A DNA stretch of 5,172 nucleotides, taken from assembly GCA_004525335.1 (NCBI GenBank), contig SPCL01000146.1, forward strand, positions 1-5,172, in the 5' to 3' direction. Every line of letters begins with the position of its first letter. Within the stretch, counting starts at the first letter, position 1. A program made the position numbers and the translations under genes. Source of the stretch: Thermodesulfobacteriales bacterium (lineage in GTDB: Bacteria; Desulfobacterota_D; UBA1144; Nemesobacterales; UBA2774). A model generated the notes under the pieces. The model searched no databases. It was not told the origin of the DNA and worked only from the letters and a program-made list of their open reading frames with translations. Shown in pieces: positions 1 to 5,172 of this stretch.

Positions 1-1935
1 GTTTACAACATATTTTGCGTCTTCCTTTAAGGAATCGCCTAGGTAGAGTTCTGATATTGTCTGTCCATTTTTCCTTATTACAGTTTTTGTAGTAATGATT
101 TCATTGATCTCATTTGTATCATCTACGTTCTTGTCTGATAAGATCTCGTAAACATTGCCATCGACATTAGCAGATACACCTTTTGTATATATATGCTTAA
201 AGTCTATGACCTCAGGCAGTGTCATATCGGTCTCACTTATATGACTTACTAAAGTTCTGGCTATCGGGTGACTCGATTTTTTTTCGATTGCTAAAATAGC
301 AGCTTTTTCATTTCTAGAAAGTGCTTCTGTGTTCCACTTTAAGATTTTGTAAACCCCATTAGTCAGGGTTCCAGTTTTATCAAAGAAAATATTTTTGATA
401 TGTGGAATTTTGTCAAAGACATTAGAGCTTTTTACAAGTATCCCTTTCTCAACTGCTTTATTGAGAGATAATCCAAATGTTAGTGGAAGAGCAAAAACGA
501 ATGCGCATGGACAGGCTATTAACACAAACGCCATGACTCTATTCAAGGCAGCCGAAGGACCTAGAACGGTAAAAATAGCAAGAAACGATATGGCAGCTGT
601 TATGCCCACTATTAGTGTGAACATTGCGGCAAATTTATCACTGTATGTTGAACTACTGATTTTGCTTTTATAGTTTCTCTCAACTTCATCCAGTAATTTG
701 CCGATTCGTGTGGAACTGCCCGTATTTATAACCTCAATTGTTGCTTGATCCGAATTGAGGATAGAACCTGCGTATATAAAATCGTTCTTGAGTAACGTTT
801 GAGGTATGTTCTCCCCTGTTAGGACAGACAGGTTAAGCTCAGCTCTGGGTGACAAGAGTTTTCCGTCTACAGGTATACGGTCTCCATTGTTAATCTTCAC
901 CCTTTGTCCGGGTTTAACATCCTCTAAGGGTTCGAGAAAAAACTGTTTGTTCCGGTTGTCCCAAATCAGTATTTTATTTTGATTAAATAGTGATCTGCTA
1001 GACGGCTTGTTGTTTGAAATTCTATCTTGAATAGATTTCAAAAAGTATCTACTCGATAGGAGCAGGAACACAAATGCAGTGACAGAATCAAAGTAGACTT
1101 GGTCATTTCCCTCTACATAGTTATAAGAACTTAGTAAAAAACCGACCAAGATTACAAACACAATAGGGATATCTACTGTAACACGTTTAGACCTAAGTGA
1201 ACTCAGAACGCTTTTGTAAAACGGGAAAGCGCAATATGTTACTACAGGCAAGGTTAATACAAAGTTTAATAGTGCGAATTTCTCTGCAAATATTCCCTCA
1301 GCGCCTGAATATATTGCAGCAGACAGCAGCATTATATTCCCGGCGCAGACTGCTGCGACGGATATCCTAATCAGGGATTTTCTATTCTCTTTTTGCTTAA
1401 GTTCTTGCGCTTCTTCGTCAACCTTAATCGGATGTGCTTTATAGCCGAAACGTTTAACTATCTGAGGAAAGCTTGAGAATTTCTTTTTGTTTCTGAAGTT
1501 TACGATAGCGACGTTGGATGACATGTTTAGGGAAACCGATTCTATATGAGGTGAGTAATCAGGGATTTTCTCAATCAACCAGAGGCATGCTCCGCAGTGG
1601 ATACCTTCGATATAGAAATTCATGGTAAGCGGGGTTTCTGGACTCGTGTATTGATTTATAAAGTTGTCCTGATCCAGGTATCCGTATTCTTCCTTAGCTT
1701 CAGCATCAATTGGACGCCCGGTTTTCCCTATATTTTGCTCTTCTTTTATTTTGTAGAAATTTTGGAGTCCCAACGTATTAAGCAGCTCGTAAACAGAACT
1801 GCATCCCGTACAGCAAAAATAATCGCCATTGGAATAAACCGTATTGGATAGACCGAGTTCCTCCCCACAATGCAGACAGTGAGCGGCTTCGGGTAAACTT
1901 ATAGGAATTCCAGGCGAAGATGTGGTGTTTTTCAT
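1..1935 (-). CDS. ccoI: CcoI/FixI-type heavy-metal (copper) translocating P1B-type ATPase, N-terminal 645 residues, runs off the left edge
   Basis: The frame is open from ATG 1935-1933 to base 1 with no stop. In order: a cysteine-rich N-terminal metal-binding segment (C20-x2-C23, then C41-C42-x2-C45), as in the CcoI/FixI branch; a heavy-metal-associated domain at about 104-170 with the loop G-I-H-C114-G-A-C117-L-W; membrane helices from about 190; the actuator motif T373-G-E375 preceded by GDRIPVDG; the membrane metal site C475-P-C477; the phosphorylation motif D519-K-T-G-T-L-T; and the H556-P557 pair of P1B pumps. The ATP-hinge motif (GDGxND) and last helices lie beyond the edge. Family members sit in the inner membrane and export copper, in CcoI's case for cbb3 oxidase assembly. 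That role is inferred here, since no cco genes are visible. After CPC the sequence reads AFVFALPL rather than the common ALxLATP. No Shine-Dalgarno precedes the ATG. The family call is firm; the symbol is tentative. Confidence 0.9.
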   Translation of the reverse strand, partial: MKNTTSSPGIPISLPEAAHCLHCGEELGLSNTVYSNGDYFCCTGCSSVYELLNTLGLQNFYKIKEEQNIGKTGRPIDAEAKEEYGYLDQDNFINQYTSPETPLTMNFYIEGIHCGACLWLIEKIPDYSPHIESVSLNMSSNVAIVNFRNKKKFSSFPQIVKRFGYKAHPIKVDEEAQELKQKENRKSLIRISVAAVCAGNIMLLSAAIYSGAEGIFAEKFALLNFVLTLPVVTYCAFPFYKSVLSSLRSKRVTVDIPIVFVILVGFLLSSYNYVEGNDQVYFDSVTAFVFLLLSSRYFLKSIQDRISNNKPSSRSLFNQNKILIWDNRNKQFFLEPLEDVKPGQRVKINNGDRIPVDGKLLSPRAELNLSVLTGENIPQTLLKNDFIYAGSILNSDQATIEVINTGSSTRIGKLLDEVERNYKSKISSSTYSDKFAAMFTLIVGITAAISFLAIFTVLGPSAALNRVMAFVLIACPCAFVFALPLTFGLSLNKAVEKGILVKSSNVFDKIPHIKNIFFDKTGTLTNGVYKILKWNTEALSRNEKAAILAIEKKSSHPIARTLVSHISETDMTLPEVIDFKHIYTKGVSANVDGNVYEILSDKNVDDTNEINEIITTKTVIRKNGQTISELYLGDSLKEDAKYVVN

Positions 1936-1944
1936 TATCTTATT

Positions 1945-1972
1945 ATTATGTAGATAATACAGTTAATGGCAA
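1945..1972 (-). promoter_or_regulatory. Possible sigma70-like promoter for the ATPase gene
   Basis: Read on the minus strand, TTGCCA (1972-1967) is followed by a 16-base spacer and CATAAT (1950-1945). These match the -35 and -10 consensus at five of six bases each. The -10 ends only 9 bases before the ATG at 1935, so the transcript would be leaderless or nearly so. This would fit the lack of a Shine-Dalgarno. The region is very AT-rich, so a chance match is quite possible. Confidence 0.25.
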
Positions 1973-2025
1973 TAATCATGCCAGTGTATTCCCTAATGAT
2001 TATTAGATGTATTTGATGTTTGGAA

Positions 2026-2049
2026 TGTCAGATGTCCGAAGATCTGACA
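2026..2049. repeat. 8-bp inverted repeat, possible operator or hairpin
   Basis: TGTCAGAT (2026-2033) and ATCTGACA (2042-2049) are exact reverse complements separated by 8 bases. The repeat is about 90 bases upstream of the ATPase start, where a regulator site or a leader hairpin could sit. It has no T-tract, so it is not a terminator. Confidence 0.4.
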
Positions 2050-2339
2050 ATTTGAAAAGACTGGAATTGAAGTACCGCAATTACCTACTCGTACTAATAA
2101 TATAAATCATTGAACGTAAGAGAAAGTCAAAAAGTAAAGGTGCTTCAATTTTTCTACAAAATGGTTCAAAATTATTATACTGAAAGTGTTAGGTGAATAT
2201 CATTACTTTGAACAATATAGAGACTTTCGCTATCCCAAGTAACGTTCTGAAGTTCTGTTTAAGTCATTAGCATATTATATATCTTTCTTATAACATCAGC
2301 ACATATTACTCTAGATTGTATCCTACAAATTCCACTGTG

Positions 2340-2377
2340 AAAAACCCCAATTAACTAGAATGAGTTAATTGGGGTTT
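2340..2377 (-). terminator. Strong rho-independent terminator of the lipoprotein gene
   Basis: The arms AAACCCCAATTAACT (2342-2356) and AGTTAATTGGGGTTT (2363-2377) pair perfectly over 15 bp with a 6-base loop (2357-2362). On the minus strand the second arm ends in GGGG followed directly by TTTTT (2344-2340), the usual U-tract. It lies about 70 bases after the lipoprotein stop. On the plus strand the downstream tail is only TTTCTGT, so termination in that direction would be weaker. Confidence 0.85.
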
Positions 2378-2448
2378 CTGTAAATAGGGTGCAGGGTAAA
2401 GATGGTGTAAGGATTTTTACTTAAATATTTGAGTTTTTTAGTGCCCAA

Positions 2449-3156
2449 TTAAAAAGAGACAAGCTCTGCGGCTGCGTCTATAGCAAGACCTATTCCACTC
2501 ACATAAGCTTTATCATCAAGTGCTCCGTTATCAAGCGGATTACAATCCTCTGTGATTAATGTGTCACTGAAGGTTCCGGCAGGAACTGTGATAGTCTCAC
2601 CCAAAGCAACTATTTCAGCTTGATCCTGGGCGATACCAGGCGCAATTTCCTGAGCATATATATCTCCAATTTGGGGATTTCCAGGCATTTGGATACCAGG
2701 TAGATTCCCGTCTTCTCCCGCTCGCCATTCACCTGGGTGGCCCACTATTATTCCATCCTCATAAACGTCTACATCCTCACCGTAATAACAGACAGTACCG
2801 TCAGGGGCTTGAACAAAAAAGTTTCTGGATATCTCAAGAAGTTCGCCATCCACAAACTCTGTTTCTTCTATAACTCTGGTAGTTACACCAGCAACTACCT
2901 CAATCTCATCAAGCACAGTGATAATGACTTCAAGAAATTCGCCGTCTTCCTCTCCCTCAAGCACAAGTTCATCTCCTACAAAGAGCGGGAAAAACTCGTT
3001 ATCTATGATAATTGAGAATGGGCCTGCTGAAGGATCACAGACAGAAATGTTTAAAGTGGTATCAGGACATGATCCACCACCACTGCTGCTACATCCGCCG
3101 ATAACTAAAAATGAAATTGCTAGTGAAATGATTGATACTCCAATTCTCTTTAACAT
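2449..3156 (-). CDS. Acidic outer-envelope lipoprotein of a conserved family of unknown function (235 aa)
   Basis: The start is ATG 3156-3154, because AGGAGG (3168-3163) sits 6 bases upstream and the next residues form a lipoprotein signal. An in-frame ATG at 3216 would add 20 residues before the signal and has no such site. The signal is MLKRIG, a hydrophobic stretch, then I-G-G-C22, followed by a Ser/Gly-rich linker. The mature part is very acidic. It carries a pattern I recognise from uncharacterised secreted proteins: FFPLFVGDELVLEG (55-68), VAGVTTRVIEE (88-98), a DGTVCYYGED segment (119-128), GEWRAGEDGNLPGIQMP (142-158), VPAGTF (191-196), and a C-terminal YVSGIGL followed by ELVSF. The mature part has further cysteines at 30, 40, 123 and 205, which could form disulfides. 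I know of no established function. It is the last gene before the terminator and lies 114 bases after the fibronectin gene, probably in the same transcript. Confidence 0.85.
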   Translation of the reverse strand: MLKRIGVSIISLAISFLVIGGCSSSGGGSCPDTTLNISVCDPSAGPFSIIIDNEFFPLFVGDELVLEGEEDGEFLEVIITVLDEIEVVAGVTTRVIEETEFVDGELLEISRNFFVQAPDGTVCYYGEDVDVYEDGIIVGHPGEWRAGEDGNLPGIQMPGNPQIGDIYAQEIAPGIAQDQAEIVALGETITVPAGTFSDTLITEDCNPLDNGALDDKAYVSGIGLAIDAAAELVSF

Positions 3157-3162
3157 ACAAAA

Positions 3163-3168
3163 CCTCCT
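3163..3168 (-). promoter_or_regulatory. Shine-Dalgarno that fixes the lipoprotein start
   Basis: AGGAGG on the minus strand is 6 bases before ATG 3156-3154. It decides the internal Met over the longer frame starting at 3216. The block AGGAGGTTTTGT-ATG closely resembles the leader of the fibronectin gene (AGGAGGTTTGTC-ATG). Confidence 0.85.
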
Positions 3169-3225
3169 ATTGAATTTTGAGTTTACTTCCAGAATATCAA
3201 ATGATTGTTTCCCCAACCTTTCTAG

Positions 3226-3247
3226 AGCATTACAATTCGGTAATGCT
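3226..3247. repeat. Intercistronic hairpin
   Basis: AGCATTAC (3226-3233) and GTAATGCT (3240-3247) form a perfect 8-bp stem with a 6-base loop. It lies between the fibronectin gene and the lipoprotein gene. There is no T-tract on the minus strand, so an mRNA-processing or stabilising element is more likely than a terminator. Confidence 0.45.
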
Positions 3248-3249
3248 AG

Positions 3250-3263
3250 TTTGCTATAGCAAA
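3250..3263. repeat. Perfect 14-bp palindrome after the fibronectin gene stop
   Basis: TTTGCTATAGCAAA is identical to its own reverse complement. It begins 7 bases after the stop codon of the fibronectin gene and is directly followed by the 3226-3247 hairpin. It could be a binding site for a dimeric protein or part of a compound RNA structure. As an RNA hairpin it would be limited by its loopless centre. Confidence 0.4.
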
Positions 3264-3270
3264 GGGTGGA

Positions 3271-4005
3271 TTAAGTTAGACTGTGAGAAACTGGAGAATT
3301 TGAAGTTAGGAAGCTGCTTGCTGTAATTGTCTGATTGCCGCTTGCCTCTATCGCCAGTACTTCAACCGTATACTCGGAAACAGGCGCTATGAATTCGGGT
3401 GGAACTGTTATAGTTGTGACGTTAGCAGGGACCTTTATATCAAAGCGCTGTTTAGGGTCTGAATCTACTATGTCAACAACTATCTGGTATCCGATTATCT
3501 GAAGATCTGAGGAGTCTCCACATTCTCCCGTTGTGAGGTTGAGCTTGTTCGTAACCTCTTCCCAGACAATAACAACAGTATAATCAGTATTAAGAGTTTC
3601 ATCTTCCTCAGGTAATATTAACTCAGGTCCGCACGGCAGGTCGTGTGTTAGGATGGCGGCCCCGTCAAGCTCTGATCCGTCTATCGTTCGACCCTCAAAC
3701 TCATGTTCTCCCGCGGGCAGGAGTTTCAAAATGTCGGGAAGCGGGACATCTTCAAAATTTGGCTCGTTACTCTCCATAAAGTTTTCAGTGCTTCCGAGCC
3801 TTCTCAATTTACTTCTGTTGGACACAGAATATACTACTCGACCGTCAGGACCTTCTACCCTGACATTAGTCCACGGTTCGGCGTCAAATTCTATCTGCAA
3901 CCCCGCATCGCCGTCTGTCGAGTTCACCTCAATTCTTACAGCTGTTGCTGTAAACGGTATTCCATTCTCATCATTATCCGACTTGGACTGGGCACTGCTA
4001 ACCAA
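3271..4005 (-). CDS. Secreted fibronectin type III domain protein (244 aa from a nominal TTG; true N-terminus displaced by an apparent frameshift)
   Basis: Residue numbers count from TTG 4005-4003, the first conventional start in this frame. That start falls inside the signal peptide, leaving only VSSAQ, so it is unlikely to be the real one. Residues about 18-124 form a beta-rich domain with a pattern I know from uncharacterised exported proteins: VNSTDGDAG (27-35), AEPW (42-45), LGSTENFMESNEP (70-82), LPAGEHEFEGRTIDG (96-110), LTHDLP (119-124). Residues about 127-240 are a fibronectin type III fold, with W148 in strand B, TVPPEF, and the closing YTVEVLAIEASGNQTI. Cys125 and Cys162 could pair. 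The function is unknown; a binding or adhesion role outside the inner membrane is inferred. The lipoprotein gene follows on the same strand. The reading frame continues upstream of 4005 without a stop to 4104. Confidence 0.85.
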   Translation of the reverse strand: MVSSAQSKSDNDENGIPFTATAVRIEVNSTDGDAGLQIEFDAEPWTNVRVEGPDGRVVYSVSNRSKLRRLGSTENFMESNEPNFEDVPLPDILKLLPAGEHEFEGRTIDGSELDGAAILTHDLPCGPELILPEEDETLNTDYTVVIVWEEVTNKLNLTTGECGDSSDLQIIGYQIVVDIVDSDPKQRFDIKVPANVTTITVPPEFIAPVSEYTVEVLAIEASGNQTITASSFLTSNSPVSHSLT

Positions 4006-4115
4006 CGTAAGTCCCAGTACAAGAAATGCTGCGATAAAGAATGTCTTTATATATAAATCACTGCAAAAATCCTCTATACCTCTAACTAATAAACTGAAAG
4101 CTTTTTACTTCTCAT
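4006..4115 (-). pseudogene. Out-of-frame 5' end of the fibronectin gene: start codon plus signal-peptide coding segment
   Basis: ATG 4115-4113 has an ideal Shine-Dalgarno (4128-4122) but its frame gives only MRSKKLSVY and a stop. The body frame is open from 4104 and reads KAFSLLVRGIEDF, then KTFFIAAFLVLGLTLVSSAQ, a textbook signal peptide, into the mature protein. That frame has no ATG, GTG or TTG upstream of 4005. One extra A in the A5 run at 4106-4102 would join the two as MRSKKAFSLL and so on. A -1 slip at AAA-AAG would do the same. Alternatively ATA 4050-4048, directly before KTFFIAA, could be a mutated or unusual start, but no ribosome site precedes it. Which explanation holds cannot be decided from the sequence. 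Confidence 0.6.
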
Positions 4116-4121
4116 GACAAA

Positions 4122-4128
4122 CCTCCTT
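4122..4128 (-). promoter_or_regulatory. Strong Shine-Dalgarno before ATG 4115
   Basis: AAGGAGG on the minus strand sits 6 bases before ATG 4115-4113. This is the same spacing and nearly the same leader as in the lipoprotein gene. It is the main evidence that translation of the fibronectin gene begins there and not at the TTG 110 bases downstream. Confidence 0.75.
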
Positions 4129-4303
4129 AATTTTGATATGTGTTCATCATATACTTCTAAAATTACGTGGATATTTCCTGATGGTTACAAATTTGAAAAG
4201 GTCTGCTTTAATAATGAAAGGGTTCGTTTTGATAATACAAAGCTAAAGATTGATGAAGTTGAGTGGAGGGTATTTAGAAACTCTGAGAGATTCTGATTGT
4301 TTG
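4129..4303. other. Intergenic gap between the kinase and the fibronectin gene
   Basis: I see no convincing terminator after the kinase stop; the hairpin at 4276-4294 has a mismatch and no T-tract. Nor is there a clear promoter for the fibronectin gene. An open frame on the plus strand (4114-4296, 60 codons) crosses this gap but has no ribosome site and no recognisable motif. The gap is compatible either with read-through from the kinase gene or with a promoter I cannot identify. Confidence 0.4.
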
Positions 4304-4960
4304 TTATGCTGGGAGATGAACAGAAAAAACTGAGCCTGTGCCGGGAGCGCTTAATACCTCAACATATCCTCTGTGTGCTCCCACAATAGCTTTAACAAGA
4401 CTTAGACCGAGTCCTAACCCTCTTTCAGTACGACTCTTGTCGCCTCGGTAAAGACGATCCCATATGTTGTCTAATTCATTCTCGGATATTCCAACTCCAG
4501 TATCCCTAATAGTTATTCTAACTTCGTTTTCACCTTGTTTAGCCTCAATATCAACTTTGCCACCTTCCGGTGTGTATTTTATCGCATTATCGAGCAGATT
4601 AGCCAATACTTGACGAAGTCGATTGCTGTCAGCTGTAACATAAAGCTCTTGTGGAAAACCTGTTTGAACCACAATATCCTTTTCCTCGGCTACGTAACTA
4701 TATAGCTCAACTACGCCATCAATTATAGGCGCTACGTTAATTTTTTCAGGATTGAGTTTCATAGCGCCGGTTTCCGCTTCCGATACATCCATAAGTGTAT
4801 CCAGCATAATTTGTATGCGTTCTGATTCTTCTATACAATCGACCAAAGCCTCTTTAATATCTTCTTTGTTATCTGATTGTAAAGCGATCTCTGCCGTACC
4901 TCTAAGTCTTGTCATAGGAGTTCTAAGATCGTGCGCTACATTATCTAGAACATCCCTCAT
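4304..4960 (-). CDS. Sensor histidine kinase, DHp and HATPase portion (218 aa), separated from its HAMP part by an in-frame stop
   Basis: This is the catalytic half of a membrane sensor kinase that autophosphorylates on His and passes phosphate to a response regulator. The H-box VAHDLRTP places the phospho-accepting His at residue 10. The dimerisation helices run to about 62. The ATPase domain has the N-box NLLDNAIKYTP (121-131), the G1 box DTGVGIS (153-159), an F-box-like segment (about 166-175), and the G2 box GLGLGLSL (181-188). It ends normally at HLPA. All catalytic motifs are intact. The frame continues upstream as I-K-G and then a TAA (4972-4970) into the HAMP segment, so ATG 4960 is an internal Met of a once longer protein. 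The only purine block near it (AAAGG) is 1 base away, too close to work well. No response regulator gene is in view. The fibronectin gene lies 188 bases downstream. Confidence 0.85.
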   Translation of the reverse strand: MRDVLDNVAHDLRTPMTRLRGTAEIALQSDNKEDIKEALVDCIEESERIQIMLDTLMDVSEAETGAMKLNPEKINVAPIIDGVVELYSYVAEEKDIVVQTGFPQELYVTADSNRLRQVLANLLDNAIKYTPEGGKVDIEAKQGENEVRITIRDTGVGISENELDNIWDRLYRGDKSRTERGLGLGLSLVKAIVGAHRGYVEVLSAPGTGSVFSVHLPA

Positions 4961-4969
4961 ACCTTTTAT

Positions 4970-5172
4970 TTAAGTCTCGATTTTATCCAACATTGTATTA
5001 AAAAGAGATATAAGTTCGTCATGTAGCTTATCAACATGCTGCTCAGGAACCCTAACATCAATTTTCGAATTACTAACTATAGAATCGAGAGTGTTAATTA
5101 GTTGTCTAATCGGACTTAATGCGCGGTCGGCAATAAATAATCCGCCTAAATATCCTAGGAGCACAATAGGAA
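4970..5172 (-). CDS. Sensor histidine kinase, second membrane helix and HAMP domain, partial at the right edge and ended by an in-frame TAA
   Basis: The frame enters from the right edge with no start needed; the GTG at 5164-5162 is internal. It reads the end of a membrane helix (PIVLLGYLGGLFIADRA) and then a HAMP domain: ALSPIRQLINTLDSI as the first helix, a VRVPE connector, and DELISLFNTMLDKIET as the second helix. It stops at TAA 4972-4970. In related kinases this helix continues without a break into the DHp helix (IE-x-L-I-x-GM-R-x-x-LDNVAHDLRTP). Here the next residues in the same frame, IKGMRDVLDNVAHDLRTP, match that continuation exactly. One substitution (for example TTA to TAA) therefore explains the split. 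The sensor domain and start lie outside the window. Confidence 0.8.
   Translation of the reverse strand, partial: PIVLLGYLGGLFIADRALSPIRQLINTLDSIVSNSKIDVRVPEQHVDKLHDELISLFNTMLDKIET

Larger units (their letters stand above)
1936..2339. other. Non-coding intergenic region of about 400 bases
   Basis: This AT-rich stretch lies between the terminator of the lipoprotein gene and the ATPase start. Stops are frequent and I see no credible coding frame, tRNA or known riboswitch. Beyond the candidate promoter next to the ATPase it holds one clear inverted repeat at 2026-2049 and a weaker one near 1993-2006 (CTAAT, 4-base loop, ATTAG). I found no FNR/FixK-type TTGAT-N4-ATCAA box, although such a box would be expected for a microaerobically controlled ccoI. 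Confidence 0.6.

Noticed and set aside
395..673. Plus-strand open frame of 92 codons
   Set aside because: It lies wholly inside the ATPase gene, antisense to its CPC and phosphorylation regions, which have clear family motifs.
1597..1851. Plus-strand open frame of 84 codons
   Set aside because: Antisense to the cysteine-rich N-terminal domain of the ATPase; no support of its own.
3157..3216. Longer start for the lipoprotein at ATG 3216
   Set aside because: It would bury the signal peptide behind 20 extra residues, while ATG 3156 has AGGAGG at ideal spacing.
2737..3259. Two overlapping plus-strand open frames opposite the lipoprotein
   Set aside because: They are antisense to a gene with a strong ribosome site, lipobox and family pattern; low-complexity Ser/Pro content mirrors the acidic codons.
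3653..4117. Two plus-strand open frames opposite the fibronectin gene
   Set aside because: Shadows of the minus-strand beta-domain and signal-peptide region, with no ribosome site.
4276..4294. Possible terminator hairpin after the kinase (AGAA-A-CTC / GAG-A-TTCT)
   Set aside because: Short stem with an internal A-A mismatch and no T-tract on the minus strand.
4114..4296. A 60-codon plus-strand open frame between the fibronectin gene and the kinase, ending 7 bases from the kinase stop
   Set aside because: No Shine-Dalgarno, no recognisable motif, and it starts on top of the leader of the minus-strand gene. Chance in AT-rich DNA is more likely, though a relic of a gene cannot be ruled out.
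4752..4973. Plus-strand open frame of 73 codons opposite the kinase
   Set aside because: Antisense to the DHp domain and H-box; composition is that of a mirrored helical region.

Overview
The window is moderately AT-rich bacterial DNA. Every gene I can support lies on the minus strand, so transcription runs from the right edge to the left. It looks like a Gram-negative bacterium: there is a lipobox lipoprotein, a secreted fibronectin-type protein, a CcoI/FixI-type P-type ATPase and a two-component sensor kinase, with strong AGGAGG ribosome sites on the two secreted-protein genes. The ATPase type points to respiration with a cbb3-type oxidase. The phylum cannot be fixed from this window; a proteobacterium or a related deep lineage is my inference.

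Layout from right to left along the direction of transcription. (1) 5172-4304 is the C-terminal part of a HAMP-DHp-HATPase sensor histidine kinase. It enters from the right edge and is cut in two by one in-frame TAA at 4970-4972, exactly in the HAMP-to-DHp linker. (2) 4303-4116 is a 188-base gap ending in a strong Shine-Dalgarno. (3) 4115-3271 is a secreted fibronectin type III protein. Its well-placed ATG (4115-4113) and its body (open from 4104 down) are in different frames; a one-base change in an A5 run would join them. (4) 3270-3157 is an intercistronic gap with a hairpin and a perfect 14-bp palindrome. (5) 3156-2449 is an acidic lipoprotein of a conserved family of unknown function. (6) 2377-2340 is a strong intrinsic terminator. 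(7) 2339-1936 is a non-coding stretch with an inverted repeat and a possible promoter. (8) 1935-1 is the first 645 codons of an intact metal-transporting P-type ATPase that runs off the left edge.

The kinase, fibronectin protein and lipoprotein lie in the same direction and end at one terminator. They may form an envelope sensing or surface module, though the 188-base gap leaves open a separate promoter for the two secreted genes. The ATPase is a separate transcription unit, probably supplying copper for a respiratory oxidase. The main surprise is that two neighbouring genes each carry a single apparent lesion at a functionally telling place (signal peptide; HAMP/DHp junction). This means locus decay, recoding, or consensus errors in the assembly. 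I found no CRISPR array, tRNA, rRNA or insertion sequence.
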